DNA of 56,184 bases from Lachnospiraceae bacterium (GCA_910575155.1 CAJTDX010000020.1:1-56184), one strand, 5' to 3'; positions 43,663 to 51,953 are shown, numbered from the stretch's first letter. The notes: generated from the letters alone by a model not told the origin. Translations and numbers: made by a program.

Positions 43663-44824
43663 TATGGATCAGTTATTAAACAGTGCCCTTTCTTCCAGAG
43701 AAGAGCCAGATGACAGGCTGAATCAGAGAATTATGAGAAAATTTCAGGAAAAGGAGAACGAAAATATGAGTAAAAAGAATCAAAAAATAAGAATTCCGGC
43801 GGCAGCTCTGCTGGCAGTCATTGTGCTTGCGGCAGGTTCTGCGTCCGCATATGCGGCATGGAAATACCTCACGCCGGGTCAGGTGGCAGAGTCGGCCCAA
43901 GATCAGGGGCTTGCGGCAGCATTTCAAAGTGAAGACGCTCTGACTGTCAATGAGGTGCAGGAATATGGAGGTTACCGGATTACACTGCTGGGAATTGTAT
44001 CTGGAAAAAATCTCAGTGAATATCTTCCCGAAGATGACGCGGGAAATGTTTCCGGAGATCGGACTTATGTGGTGACAGCCATAGAAAATGCGGACGGAAC
44101 GAAACGCCCGGATACCAGCTCAGACGATTACGGAAAAGATCCGTTTTTTGTATCGCCGCTGATTGAGGGTTTAAATCCGGCGCAGCACAATATTGTAACG
44201 ATGGGAGGCAGCTATTTTGAAATGGTGGAAGATGGCGTGCAGTACCGGCTGGCCGAGTGTGATAATGTGGAAAAATTTGCGGACCGCAGAGTGTATCTTG
44301 GCGTCAATGACGGAACGTTCTATAATAACGAGGCGTTTCAATATAATGAGAGCAGCGGCGGTATCAGCAGAAATGACTCCTACCAGGGTGTCAATGCGCT
44401 GTTTGTTCTGCCTCTTGACGAGAGCAAGGCAGACCGGGAGGCGGCGGAAGAATATCTGAAAAATCTGCAGTCAGAGGAAAAAACTCCGGAGACGCAGGAG
44501 GACGCTCAGGAGGGGGCGCTTGTCAGAACTGCTTCAGAGGAGAGCAGCAAGTGGAACCTTGCAGATTTTAACGAGAAAGCCGCGTTGGTAAAAGAAATGC
44601 AGATTTCGCCGGATGAAGAAGGCAATTATAATTATGAATATACCATTGAAGAAGACGGAACGTATTCGTCAGGGAAAGTGTATCAGGATTTACTCACAGA
44701 CAGAGATGAGGAAGGACTGTTAAAATCGCGCTCTGTATTCGGCGCGGAGGATAGCGCTTATGTTGAAACATATACCTTAAATGAAGACAGAACTCTGACG
44801 CTTCGCACCTACAAGTATAAGTAA
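43652..44824 (+). CDS. Membrane-anchored probable anti-sigma factor with extracellular domain
   Basis: This 390-aa protein has a short cytoplasmic N-terminus of about 48 residues (KHDMDQLLNSALSSREEPDDRLNQRI...), one transmembrane segment (about 50-70, IPAAALLAVIVLAAGSASAYAAW) and an acidic extracellular domain of about 315 residues with a low-complexity Glu/Gln linker near 270-300. Coding overlap with the sigma factor and topology argue for an anti-sigma role, but no zinc-binding anti-sigma motif is visible. ATG 43652 follows GGAGG by 10 bases. The ectodomain is unrecognised and presumably senses the signal. Confidence 0.75.
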   Translation: MKHDMDQLLNSALSSREEPDDRLNQRIMRKFQEKENENMSKKNQKIRIPAAALLAVIVLAAGSASAYAAWKYLTPGQVAESAQDQGLAAAFQSEDALTVNEVQEYGGYRITLLGIVSGKNLSEYLPEDDAGNVSGDRTYVVTAIENADGTKRPDTSSDDYGKDPFFVSPLIEGLNPAQHNIVTMGGSYFEMVEDGVQYRLAECDNVEKFADRRVYLGVNDGTFYNNEAFQYNESSGGISRNDSYQGVNALFVLPLDESKADREAAEEYLKNLQSEEKTPETQEDAQEGALVRTASEESSKWNLADFNEKAALVKEMQISPDEEGNYNYEYTIEEDGTYSSGKVYQDLLTDRDEEGLLKSRSVFGAEDSAYVETYTLNEDRTLTLRTYKYK

Positions 44825-44935
44825 AAACAGCGTCGGAGCGTGTCAGAGCATGGTATGTTGTCAGATATGTGTCTGTCAGAGCAGGAAATTGACGCCTTCT
44901 GGCTCCGATTTCCGCCGGATGATTGAATTTACCAC

Positions 44936-44971
44936 AGCCCCCGCAACAGCGATTATGCTGCTGCGGGGGCT
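44936..44971. terminator. GC-rich hairpin between convergent genes
   Basis: AGCCCCCGCAACAGC pairs with GCTGCTGCGGGGGCT with one mismatch. No long T-run follows on either strand, so it is a probable but not ideal bidirectional terminator. Confidence 0.6.
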
Positions 44972-44985
44972 GCGTCATGAGAGGT

Positions 44986-45939
44986 TTATTCATTGAGGAA
45001 TCCCGCCGCCAGCTTCTGGAGCTGCGCGGCTGTCTCTGCATCAAGATCTGCGGTATAAGTACAGCCTTCCGGAGATTCCTGGAAAAGAACGGCGTAGGCA
45101 GTACATGCCGCGAGATAAGAACCCTCCAGGGAAGGGTGCATCCCATCTTCTCCCCAAAGTTCAATTTGAGGATTCTGTTCCAGACAGCGCATAAACGCCG
45201 CTCCGCCTGGAATCAAAAGGCTGTTAAGCGTCTCGGATACCTGGATAAGGTTCTGCGTAAGTATCGTCTGCACATCGTTTAAGCTGAGGATGCCTGCGCC
45301 TTCTTTGGGAGACCAGGTCATAAGCAGGGCAGTCTGACCGCCTGCGGCACGGATTTTCTCGTCCAGTGTCTGCGCGGCAGGAAGCATGGTTTCTTCCGAA
45401 GAAGTAACAGCGTCGTTTGTGTTCTCCTGTAAAATTACAAAATCCCATGTTTCTTCCGTCAGTTTTTGATCCAATATTGCTCCCAGCTCATCCGACGTAT
45501 CGGCAAACTGCGTCAGAGTATAATAACCTTCCGTAAGCTCCTGCACGTCGCATGGATGATTCATCGCCGCAGCCAGCTCAGAAAAAATGTCCGGCAGGTT
45601 ATTCGTAAAGGTGTGACTGTTGCCTGCAAACAGAATGCGGGGCGTCTCTCCGGCAGCCGGGTCCGGCGTTTTTAATGCAAGGGGCCGGTTAAAATCAAAA
45701 TTGTCTCCATCAGAGGAATCCTGCTGGTTGGAAGAGTCCTGATCCTGGGAATCCTGAGGTTCTGAGGCGTCCCGGGTCTGTGATTGTGCGTCGGAAACCT
45801 TTGTCTGCGGTTCTTCAATGGAGGAAGAAGTGTCTTCCTGACTGGCAGGCGCGGAGCAGCCGCCAGACAGGAACGCCGGAATCAGTAAACAGCAAAATAT
45901 GAACTGACGGATGTTTCTTTTCAAAATAGTTCTGTTCAT
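44986..45939 (-). CDS. SGNH-hydrolase-like lipoprotein
   Basis: This 317-aa exported lipoprotein has a signal peptide with lipobox LSGGC (Cys28), then an Asp/Ser/Gln-rich linker (about 30-85) that would span the wall. The SGNH-like domain has block I RILFAGNSHTFTNNLP with the nucleophile Ser, an Asn in ENTNDAV, and DGMHPSLEGSYLA near the end with the D-x-x-H catalytic pair. Such enzymes deacylate sugars or lipids on the cell surface. The frame opens at 46092, but ATG 45939 (GTGAGGA upstream) fits the signal peptide. It is convergent with the ECF/anti-sigma genes and separated from the next gene by a miniature element. Confidence 0.8.
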   Translation of the reverse strand: MNRTILKRNIRQFIFCCLLIPAFLSGGCSAPASQEDTSSSIEEPQTKVSDAQSQTRDASEPQDSQDQDSSNQQDSSDGDNFDFNRPLALKTPDPAAGETPRILFAGNSHTFTNNLPDIFSELAAAMNHPCDVQELTEGYYTLTQFADTSDELGAILDQKLTEETWDFVILQENTNDAVTSSEETMLPAAQTLDEKIRAAGGQTALLMTWSPKEGAGILSLNDVQTILTQNLIQVSETLNSLLIPGGAAFMRCLEQNPQIELWGEDGMHPSLEGSYLAACTAYAVLFQESPEGCTYTADLDAETAAQLQKLAAGFLNE

Positions 45940-45983
45940 TGTATCCTCACTTTCGTTATTAAGATTTGTTGTTCGGTGTACCA

Positions 45984-46142
45984 GTACATCGTTGCGCAAA
46001 TAACTACACCAACCACTTGCCTGCTTTCCCGATTGCACAGGTGAAAAATCCTCAGCGCAGCCCGCTGCGCCTACGTTTTTTGACCTGCACACTCAGAAAA
46101 GCATTCTGCGTGATTGATCCAGTTATTTGTCGAACGATGTAC
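45984..46142. mobile_element. Miniature inverted-repeat element (type 2), copy 2
   Basis: It is nearly identical to 26723-26880 (three differences seen over about 158 bp). Its outer ends extend to CCAGTACATCG and CGATGTACTGG, a perfect 11-bp terminal match. It separates the divergent SGNH lipoprotein gene and the secreted Fn3-like protein gene. Confidence 0.88.
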
Positions 46143-46186
46143 TGGGATATATTATAACATACCGCTCGCTTGAGTACATCACAAAT

Positions 46187-46214
46187 TTGACAAGAACATC
46201 CAATCTGGTATAAT
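46187..46214 (+). promoter_or_regulatory. Predicted promoter of the secreted Fn3-like gene
   Basis: TTGACA (46187-46192) and TATAAT (46209-46214) are both perfect consensus hexamers, spaced 16 bases apart. It lies 45 bp after the miniature element. Confidence 0.8.
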
Positions 46215-46242
46215 TATGGAAAGTAATATCAAGGAGGAAGAC

Positions 46243-48579
46243 ATGAAAAAATTAACATCTCTATTATTAACAGCCGTCTTATTGATAAGCGCTATACAGT
46301 CAGTATGCGCAGCACAGACGGCCAACCAAATAGAAGCAGCCATTCCACAAGCATCTGACAATTCGCCGTCGGCTTCTGAACGGGATTCTCAAAACCTGCC
46401 GTCATCTGAGCCGACAAAAGAAGAGATTGGACGAATCGTTTCGCCAGATCAGGCAAAGAAAGTCTCCACTACAGAGTCAGAGGAGGACGTCAAGGTAGAA
46501 TTTAATTTAGGCAAAGAAGAATATGATGACACACTTTTGATCTGCAGACTTGGCAAGCCCGCTGACAGTTATAACTCATCGGTATATTTCAAATGCAGCA
46601 ATCTGAGCGACAGCCAAATCACCTTATCTATATCCAGTTCCAACCCAAATGTACTGAAAATCACGTCAGATACCAAAAAAACGTTGAAGGCTGGCTACTA
46701 TATAGCGGAATCCATCAAATTTACAGTGACAGGCGTTGGTCCCGCGGATGTAACTATTTCAATTGGGACAAAATCCTACAAATACCGCGTATATGTACTG
46801 CCATATATCGCGGAATTACCAAAGATTACACAGACTGATTTCCACCATATTACTTTACAATGGAAAAAACTTTCCGGGATCAACGGCTTCTATGTGCAGC
46901 GCTCAAAGCAATACGATGGTGAATATGAGACAATTAAAACATTAGCTCCTGACACGACCAGTATTACCTTACCTGTAGAACCAAATAAAGAATATTTTTA
47001 TAGGGTTGTCGGTTATATAAAGGATGAATTTCGTACCTTAACAGGAGAGTCTTACCAGCAGGGTTTTACAGCCCAAAAAATGGCAGGATCCACGATCACC
47101 TCAGTCAAAAAATCTGGCGGCAGCAATCTGATAATCAACTGGAAGGCTTTTGAAGGCGCAACGGGATATAAACTCTACCGTTCCACCAGGGAGAACGGCG
47201 CTTACAAGTGCGTTTACACTGCAAACAGCGGCGCTATAACTTCCTGCAAACAAAAAGTCAGCAAGGGCGTTCCTTACTACTACAAACTAGTTACCCTGGA
47301 CGCAATGGGCAAAAGTGATTTTTCACCAGTGATGTCCCAAATCATCCCCAAAAAAAATAAAATAAAAAGAGTATCATGCAGCAAAATAAGCCAGCAGTCT
47401 TCGGACGGCTATGGACAGTATTACAGCAACTGGTCACATCCAGACAAAACATTTTATTACCAGTCTGGCGGCAAACTCCATGCTGTTTGCGTCCAAAACA
47501 GCGGCAATTTAAAAATCTATACCCTGAATTCTTCCTACAAAGTAACAAAGACAAAAACTATAAAACTCAAATATGATGTGTGGGGCGGATTTTATCAGGG
47601 AACAGACGGAAATTATTATGTCGCTGTAGGCTATAAAAATCTCAAAGAAAGCAGAACTAAAACAGTTATTAAGGTAATCCAATATAACAGCAGTTGGAAA
47701 CAATTAAAGACAGCAAACATCAAAGGTGGAGTGTTCAATACTTTTGAGGGAATTTATGAACCCTTTGAAGCCGGAAACTGCCGCATGGATATGCAGGGAA
47801 GCACCCTTTACCTGATGACTTCGAGAACAATGTTTACGACGATCTTCGATGATCTGCATCACCAGTCTAATATCTCCTTTGAAATCAATACAAAGAAGAT
47901 GGAGGCAGTGGAATCAAATAAGAGTTATGCCAGCCATTCTTTTAACCAGTTTGCCAAATTTAAAGATCATGAGCTCTATCTTTTGGACCACGGAGACGCC
48001 CATCCACGTAGTATTGAACTGACTACTGTACAGAACTATGGCGCGGAGAATGAAGAGAAAAAATCTTCCTCCCTATTCTCGTTCAAAGGAAACAGCGGCG
48101 ATAACTATACTGGATGCAGAGTTGGAGGTATGGAAGTCGGAAGCAGCAATGTCCTTGTCTGCGGCACATCACAGCCCCATAAAAAGAAAATTGGCAAGGT
48201 CTCTGGTTTTGGCTATGATATGAAGTACAATGCGTTCCTTATCCTTTCCGATCGCAAAACAAAGAAAGTAACATTTAAATGGCTGACCGCCTATAACCCA
48301 AAGTCAACCTCTGTCACGGTAGGGGAAACTCGTATGGTGAAATTAACAGACAATCGGTTTGTGATTTTGTATTCCGCCACAAGCAAGGGAAAATCTACCC
48401 TCCATTATGCCGTATACAGCGATACTGGAAAAAAGATTTATTCCAAGAAATATGCCAATATGGTGTTTAACGGTGATTCCCAGCCGATTTTATATAATGG
48501 AAGCATTGTCTGGATCTCACCAATTCAAAGCAATGGCAAAGTTAAGTCAAAACTTTACTCTATACCCGCCACATTTTAA
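46243..48579 (+). CDS. Secreted protein with Fn3-like domains and a possible beta-propeller
   Basis: This 778-aa protein starts with a signal peptide (MKKLTSLLLTAVLLISAIQSVCA, cut near residue 23). A Ser/Glu-rich stretch (25-75) is followed by a Big2-like domain (about 80-195) and two Fn3-like domains (about 197-285 and 290-375, ITLQWKKLSGINGFYVQRS and LIINWKAFEGATGYKLYRS). The C-terminal half (380-778) has repeated Tyr/Gly/Asp strands suggestive of a propeller (GNYYVAVGYKN, STLYLMTSRT, HELYLLDHGD, RFVILYSATS). No sorting signal is seen. AAGGAGG lies before ATG 46243; the frame opens at 46216. The DNA is more A/T-rich than its neighbours, a hint of separate origin. Confidence 0.75.
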   Translation: MKKLTSLLLTAVLLISAIQSVCAAQTANQIEAAIPQASDNSPSASERDSQNLPSSEPTKEEIGRIVSPDQAKKVSTTESEEDVKVEFNLGKEEYDDTLLICRLGKPADSYNSSVYFKCSNLSDSQITLSISSSNPNVLKITSDTKKTLKAGYYIAESIKFTVTGVGPADVTISIGTKSYKYRVYVLPYIAELPKITQTDFHHITLQWKKLSGINGFYVQRSKQYDGEYETIKTLAPDTTSITLPVEPNKEYFYRVVGYIKDEFRTLTGESYQQGFTAQKMAGSTITSVKKSGGSNLIINWKAFEGATGYKLYRSTRENGAYKCVYTANSGAITSCKQKVSKGVPYYYKLVTLDAMGKSDFSPVMSQIIPKKNKIKRVSCSKISQQSSDGYGQYYSNWSHPDKTFYYQSGGKLHAVCVQNSGNLKIYTLNSSYKVTKTKTIKLKYDVWGGFYQGTDGNYYVAVGYKNLKESRTKTVIKVIQYNSSWKQLKTANIKGGVFNTFEGIYEPFEAGNCRMDMQGSTLYLMTSRTMFTTIFDDLHHQSNISFEINTKKMEAVESNKSYASHSFNQFAKFKDHELYLLDHGDAHPRSIELTTVQNYGAENEEKKSSSLFSFKGNSGDNYTGCRVGGMEVGSSNVLVCGTSQPHKKKIGKVSGFGYDMKYNAFLILSDRKTKKVTFKWLTAYNPKSTSVTVGETRMVKLTDNRFVILYSATSKGKSTLHYAVYSDTGKKIYSKKYANMVFNGDSQPILYNGSIVWISPIQSNGKVKSKLYSIPATF

Positions 48580-48610
48580 TATCAAAAATATAATCATGGA
48601 GGATCAGAGA

Positions 48611-48682
48611 ATGGCAATGGAAATCACAAATAATTACAATAACTATGCAGGCTGTGCGGATATCCATATTCTGCCAGAATAA
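48611..48682 (+). pseudogene. 23-codon frame, probable N-terminal remnant
   Basis: GGAGGATC precedes an ATG at 48611 that encodes AMEITNNYNNYAGCADIHILPE and stops at 48680. The EITNNYNNYA opening resembles the N-termini of a Lachnospiraceae family (DUF6033-like, from memory). The frame then stops at once, so this looks like a truncated remnant rather than a working gene. Low confidence. Confidence 0.35.
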
Positions 48683-48708
48683 ATGTTGCCATATAAGCGA
48701 TATTTTGC

Positions 48709-48737
48709 TGGATTTTTTGCAAAAGTTCTGTTACAAT
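48709..48737 (+). promoter_or_regulatory. Possible promoter of the S1-domain gene
   Basis: TGGATT (48709-48714) and TACAAT (48732-48737) are 17 bases apart. The -35 box is weak. AAGGAGTG precedes the ATG at 48771. Confidence 0.4.
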
Positions 48738-48770
48738 GAAAACAACTATGGCGGAGAAGGAGTGTTAATT

Positions 48771-49679
48771 ATGGCAGAGACAATGGAAGACTATAAGGAA
48801 GAGCTGGAAGCGTCTTTCCGTAAAATAAAGGAAGGCGATATTATTTCAGGGACGGTAATTGATGTGACGGAGGAAGAGGTGACGCTGGATCTGAAGTATT
48901 ATACACAGGGAATTATAAAAGTGGAAGATCTCAGTAATGATCCTGGTTTTAATGCTTTGGAGGAGGTTCATCCGGGAGATGTGATTGAGGCTACAGTTGT
49001 GAAGACTGATGATGGCGAAGGGAATATTCAGCTTTCTAAGAAGGAGGCAAACGATGTGCTCGCCTGGGAGAAGCTGAATCAGTATCTGGAAGAGGGAACG
49101 GAGCTGTCGGTAAAGGTAGCGGGAATTGTTCCCAGCGGCGTAGTTGCCTATCTGGAAGGAATAAGGGGATTTATTCCGGCGTCCCAATTGGCTCTGTCTT
49201 ATGTGGAAGCTACAGAGGAATGGCTGGGACGCGAGCTTTTGGTGCGGGTGATCACCGTGGAAGAGTCCAAAAAGAAACTGGTGCTCTCATCCAAGGTAAT
49301 CCTCAGAGAAAAACAGCAGGAAGAGCATGACCGCAAGGTTGCCAGGATGGTCCCGGGAAGTGTGCTTGAGGGCACGGTAGAATCCCTGATGCCCTATGGA
49401 GTTTTTGTGGATTTGGGCGATGGAATCAGCGGTCTGGTACATATTTCACAGATTTCCCACAGAAGGATTGGGAAGCCTTCCGAAGTGCTGAGTACGGGCC
49501 AGAAGGTAAAAGTAAAGGTGCTGAATACCAATGACAATAAAGTAAGTCTCAGTATGAAGGCGCTGGAAGAAGAAATGATCGATGTGGACAAGACGGAAGA
49601 GGTGGAGGAATACATTTCGCATGAAAGCGCTTCCACCAGTCTGGGGGATTTGCTGGCAGGTATTAAGCTGCCGCAGTAA
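48771..49679 (+). CDS. S1 RNA-binding domain protein (RpsA/YpfD-like)
   Basis: This 302-aa protein has three S1 domains: about 20-85 (GDIISGTVIDVTEEEVTLDLKYYTQG), 100-165 (GTELSVKVAGIVPSGVVAYLEGIRGFIP) and 185-258 (GSVLEGTVESLMPYGVFVDLGDGISGLVHISQIS). An acidic tail follows. Gram-positive S1-like proteins bind single-stranded RNA; essentiality and ribosome binding are variable. The frame is open from 48645, but ATG 48771 has AAGGAGTG at the right distance. The last domain is the best match. A lytic transglycosylase gene follows by 50 bp. Confidence 0.9.
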   Translation: MAETMEDYKEELEASFRKIKEGDIISGTVIDVTEEEVTLDLKYYTQGIIKVEDLSNDPGFNALEEVHPGDVIEATVVKTDDGEGNIQLSKKEANDVLAWEKLNQYLEEGTELSVKVAGIVPSGVVAYLEGIRGFIPASQLALSYVEATEEWLGRELLVRVITVEESKKKLVLSSKVILREKQQEEHDRKVARMVPGSVLEGTVESLMPYGVFVDLGDGISGLVHISQISHRRIGKPSEVLSTGQKVKVKVLNTNDNKVSLSMKALEEEMIDVDKTEEVEEYISHESASTSLGDLLAGIKLPQ

Positions 49680-49729
49680 TTCAGAAAATTAGATAATCAA
49701 TGATCTTTTGGAAGGGAGCCGCAAGTGAT

Positions 49730-50488
49730 ATGAGAGTCAAGGCGATACAGAGTACCGATGAGCTGGGGAACCAGAAGCAGATTGCTGCCGCAGAACAGAG
49801 TGAAAAATTTTCTTCTTATCTGCAGACGACAGCTTCACTGGAGGAGATTTTTACAGAAGCTTCGCAGAAATATAATGTGCCTGAGAATTTAATTAAGGCA
49901 ATCGCCAAAGCTGAATCGGATTTTAATCCCAACGCTACTTCTGGAGCGGGAGCGCAGGGGATTATGCAGTTGATGCCGGGTACGGCAAAGGAATTGGGAG
50001 TCACGGATTCCTATGATCCTTACCAGAATATTATGGGAGGAACAAAATATATCAGCCAGATGCTGCAAAAGTATGATGGAGATATCAGTCTTGCCCTGGC
50101 CGCATACAATGCCGGAAGTAATAATGTGGCAAAATATGGCGGGATTCCGCCCTTTGAGGAGACGCAGAACTATGTGGCGAAGGTAACGCGTTATATGAAT
50201 GAAGGAATGGATGTTCCGGGTCTTTCTTATTCTATGAACGCGGCGGGCCTTGTTTCAGGTTCTCCGGTACAGCGGCTGGAGGAAAGCTATTACGAGAATG
50301 TTCTGGAACAGCTTTTTTCTTATGACGATTATCTTCAGTTTATCGACCTGTACAGCAAGATTGAGGAGACGCAGCAGGAACAGTTAAAGGAAGAAAAAGA
50401 ACAGCAGGAAGAAGAAAAGCAGCAGGAATCATTCTATGCTTATCAGGAGTTAAGATACAGCCCGGCAGTGATGAACCTTCTGGGATAG
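49730..50488 (+). CDS. Lytic transglycosylase (SLT domain) lacking a signal peptide
   Basis: This 252-aa protein has a C-type SLT domain at about 45-150: LIKAIAKAESDFNPNATSGAGAQGIMQLMPGTAKELGV with catalytic Glu in KAESDF, then GGTKYISQMLQKYDGDISLALAAYNAG. Such enzymes cut peptidoglycan glycan strands with anhydro-muramyl ends. No signal peptide or membrane anchor is visible. The C-terminal third is Gln/Glu-rich coiled coil. ATG 49730 follows AAGGGAG by about 10 bases; 49700 is a longer alternative (MIFWKG...) that does not add a signal peptide either. Bacillus CwlQ is a comparable SP-less enzyme linked to flagella. Confidence 0.88.
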   Translation: MRVKAIQSTDELGNQKQIAAAEQSEKFSSYLQTTASLEEIFTEASQKYNVPENLIKAIAKAESDFNPNATSGAGAQGIMQLMPGTAKELGVTDSYDPYQNIMGGTKYISQMLQKYDGDISLALAAYNAGSNNVAKYGGIPPFEETQNYVAKVTRYMNEGMDVPGLSYSMNAAGLVSGSPVQRLEESYYENVLEQLFSYDDYLQFIDLYSKIEETQQEQLKEEKEQQEEEKQQESFYAYQELRYSPAVMNLLG

Positions 50489-50493
50489 AGGAT

Positions 50494-50521
50494 GACCAGG
50501 CGCGGCCAGGCCGCGCCTGGA
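50494..50521. other. GC-rich palindrome between the transglycosylase and dut genes
   Basis: CCAGGCGCGGCC pairs with GGCCGCGCCTGG around a short AG loop, giving a very stable hairpin without a T-run just before the dut ribosome binding site (GGAGACAGGG). It may be a processing or partial termination signal. Confidence 0.55.
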
Positions 50522-50537
50522 ATGAACGGAGACAGGG

Positions 50538-50972
50538 ATGGAAACCATTAAGATAAAGTACTTTACCCAGGATCTTGATAAACTGACGTATATAGAAGGC
50601 AAGTCAGACTGGATTGATTTACGGGCAAGTGAGACAGTGGAATTAAAGGCGGGAGACTATAAGCTGATTCCTCTGGGCGTGGCAATGGAGTTGCCTGAGG
50701 GCTACGAAGCGCATGTAGTGCCGAGAAGCTCTGCGTTTAAAAATTACGGGATTCTGCAGGTAAACAGTTGTGGAATCATTGATGGAAGCTACTGCGGAGA
50801 TGAAGATATGTGGCGGATGCCAGTGTATGCCACAAGAGATACGGTGATACAGAAAAATGACAGAATCTGCCAGTTCCGCATTGTGGAAAACCAGCCCCGG
50901 ATTGTCTTTGAAGAGACGGTTTCCCTGGATCATAAGAACCGGGGAGGATTTGGGAGCACTGGAGTCAGATAA
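50538..50972 (+). CDS. dut: dUTP diphosphatase (trimeric dUTPase fold)
   Basis: This 144-aa protein belongs to the trimeric dUTPase family, which converts dUTP to dUMP and PPi and keeps uracil out of DNA. Motifs: ASETVELKAGDYKLIPLG (motif 1 region), VVPRSS (motif 2), GIIDGSYCGDEDMW (motif 3), NDRICQFRIV (motif 4) and RGGFGSTG (motif 5, the C-terminal arm). DLRAS, just upstream, supplies the first Asp. Length is normal. GGAGACAGGG lies before the ATG. Confidence 0.93.
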   Translation: METIKIKYFTQDLDKLTYIEGKSDWIDLRASETVELKAGDYKLIPLGVAMELPEGYEAHVVPRSSAFKNYGILQVNSCGIIDGSYCGDEDMWRMPVYATRDTVIQKNDRICQFRIVENQPRIVFEETVSLDHKNRGGFGSTGVR

Positions 50973-50974
50973 AG

Positions 50975-51139
50975 TATGTACTCCCGGAATCTCTCTTATA
51001 CCTGCTTTTGCAGCTGATTTTCCGCCAAATGCACACAAATTTAATCAACGTACCCTCCAGGTACGCCTCATAAATTTATGCACATTTTACAAAAAATCTT
51101 CCTGCAAAATCAGGCACAAAGAGACTCCGGGAGTACATA
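50975..51139. mobile_element. 165-bp palindromic miniature element (type 3)
   Basis: The ends are 20-bp inverted repeats with 19 matches: 50975-50994 starts TATGTACTCCCGG, and 51120-51139 ends CCGGGAGTACATA. Further arms (GCACACAAATTTA with TAAATTTATGCAC) and a central GTACC/GGTAC hairpin near 51050 make a cruciform-like structure. There is no coding capacity. It lies between dut and the phosphoribosyltransferase gene, whose GGAGG follows 10 bp later. It is either a MITE or a structured 5' leader; only one copy is in this window. Confidence 0.75.
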
Positions 51140-51164
51140 AGACAGAATGGAGGAAATTAGTATT

Positions 51165-51809
51165 ATGGAAAAACGTCAAATGAAATTTTATTCCAAAGAC
51201 AGCAATGCGGCGGCAATCCATGCATTGCCGGGGCATTTTGCCACCAGTCATTCACACATCAATTATTACATTGATATCACCAGCCTGAAAACAAGAATCA
51301 ATGAGGCCAAAGAGATAGCTAAGGTTCTTGCCGGGAAATTTACCAGCCATATAACGGTGGACACCATTGTATGTATGGACGGAACAGAAGTAATCGGAGC
51401 TTTTTTGTCGGAAGAACTGGAGAAACGGCATATTTTGTCCACCATCAATCAGCATAAAACCGTGTATGTGGTATCGCCGGAAATCAATGGCAATAATCAG
51501 GTGATGTTTCGGGACAATGTGAAGCCTGCCATTACGGGCAAACACGTCCTGCTGCTTCTGGCAACGACTACCACGGGAGTGACCATCCGCCGCAGTCTGG
51601 AATCTCTGCACTATTACGGAGGAAGTGTTGCGGGCGTTGTTTCTGTCTTCAGTACGATAAAAGAGGTGGAGGGAATTCCTGTTGAGAGCGCTTTCGAGGA
51701 GGATGATATTCCCGGCTATGCCGCATACAGTCCCACAGAATGTCCTTATTGCAAGAACGGGCAGAGACTGGAGGCAATGGTAAACGGTTTTGGATATTCC
51801 AAATTGTAA
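51165..51809 (+). CDS. Phosphoribosyltransferase-like protein with a C-terminal CxxC
   Basis: This 214-aa protein has a type I PRTase (OPRT-like) fold: an N-terminal hood, DTIVCMDGTEVIGAFLSEEL as the flavodoxin-like strand, and HVLLLLATTTTGVTIRRSLESL at the PRPP loop, where the usual acidic DD pair is replaced by ATT. It ends with TECPYCKNGQRLEA, a CxxC that could bind zinc. The family is annotated as phosphoribosyltransferase in related gut Clostridia, but the substrate is unknown. ATG 51165 has GGAGG 11 bases upstream. A strong terminator follows. Confidence 0.75.
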   Translation: MEKRQMKFYSKDSNAAAIHALPGHFATSHSHINYYIDITSLKTRINEAKEIAKVLAGKFTSHITVDTIVCMDGTEVIGAFLSEELEKRHILSTINQHKTVYVVSPEINGNNQVMFRDNVKPAITGKHVLLLLATTTTGVTIRRSLESLHYYGGSVAGVVSVFSTIKEVEGIPVESAFEEDDIPGYAAYSPTECPYCKNGQRLEAMVNGFGYSKL

Positions 51810-51863
51810 TGGTTAATTCGTATAGGTAATATAGAATAATTCGTTAAAATGACGAAGGGGTCA

Positions 51864-51917
51864 AGAAGAAATATTCTTTCTTGTTGGAACTGACAAGAAA
51901 GGGTATTTCTTTTTGTA
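51864..51917 (+). terminator. Strong terminator after the phosphoribosyltransferase gene
   Basis: AGAAATATTCTTTCTTGT pairs with ACAAGAAAGGGTATTTCT (18-bp stem with two imperfect pairs), followed by TTTTTG. Confidence 0.88.
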
Positions 51918-51953
51918 TAGTTGGAGATAGTAATTTAGAGGAAAGTCTGATAG

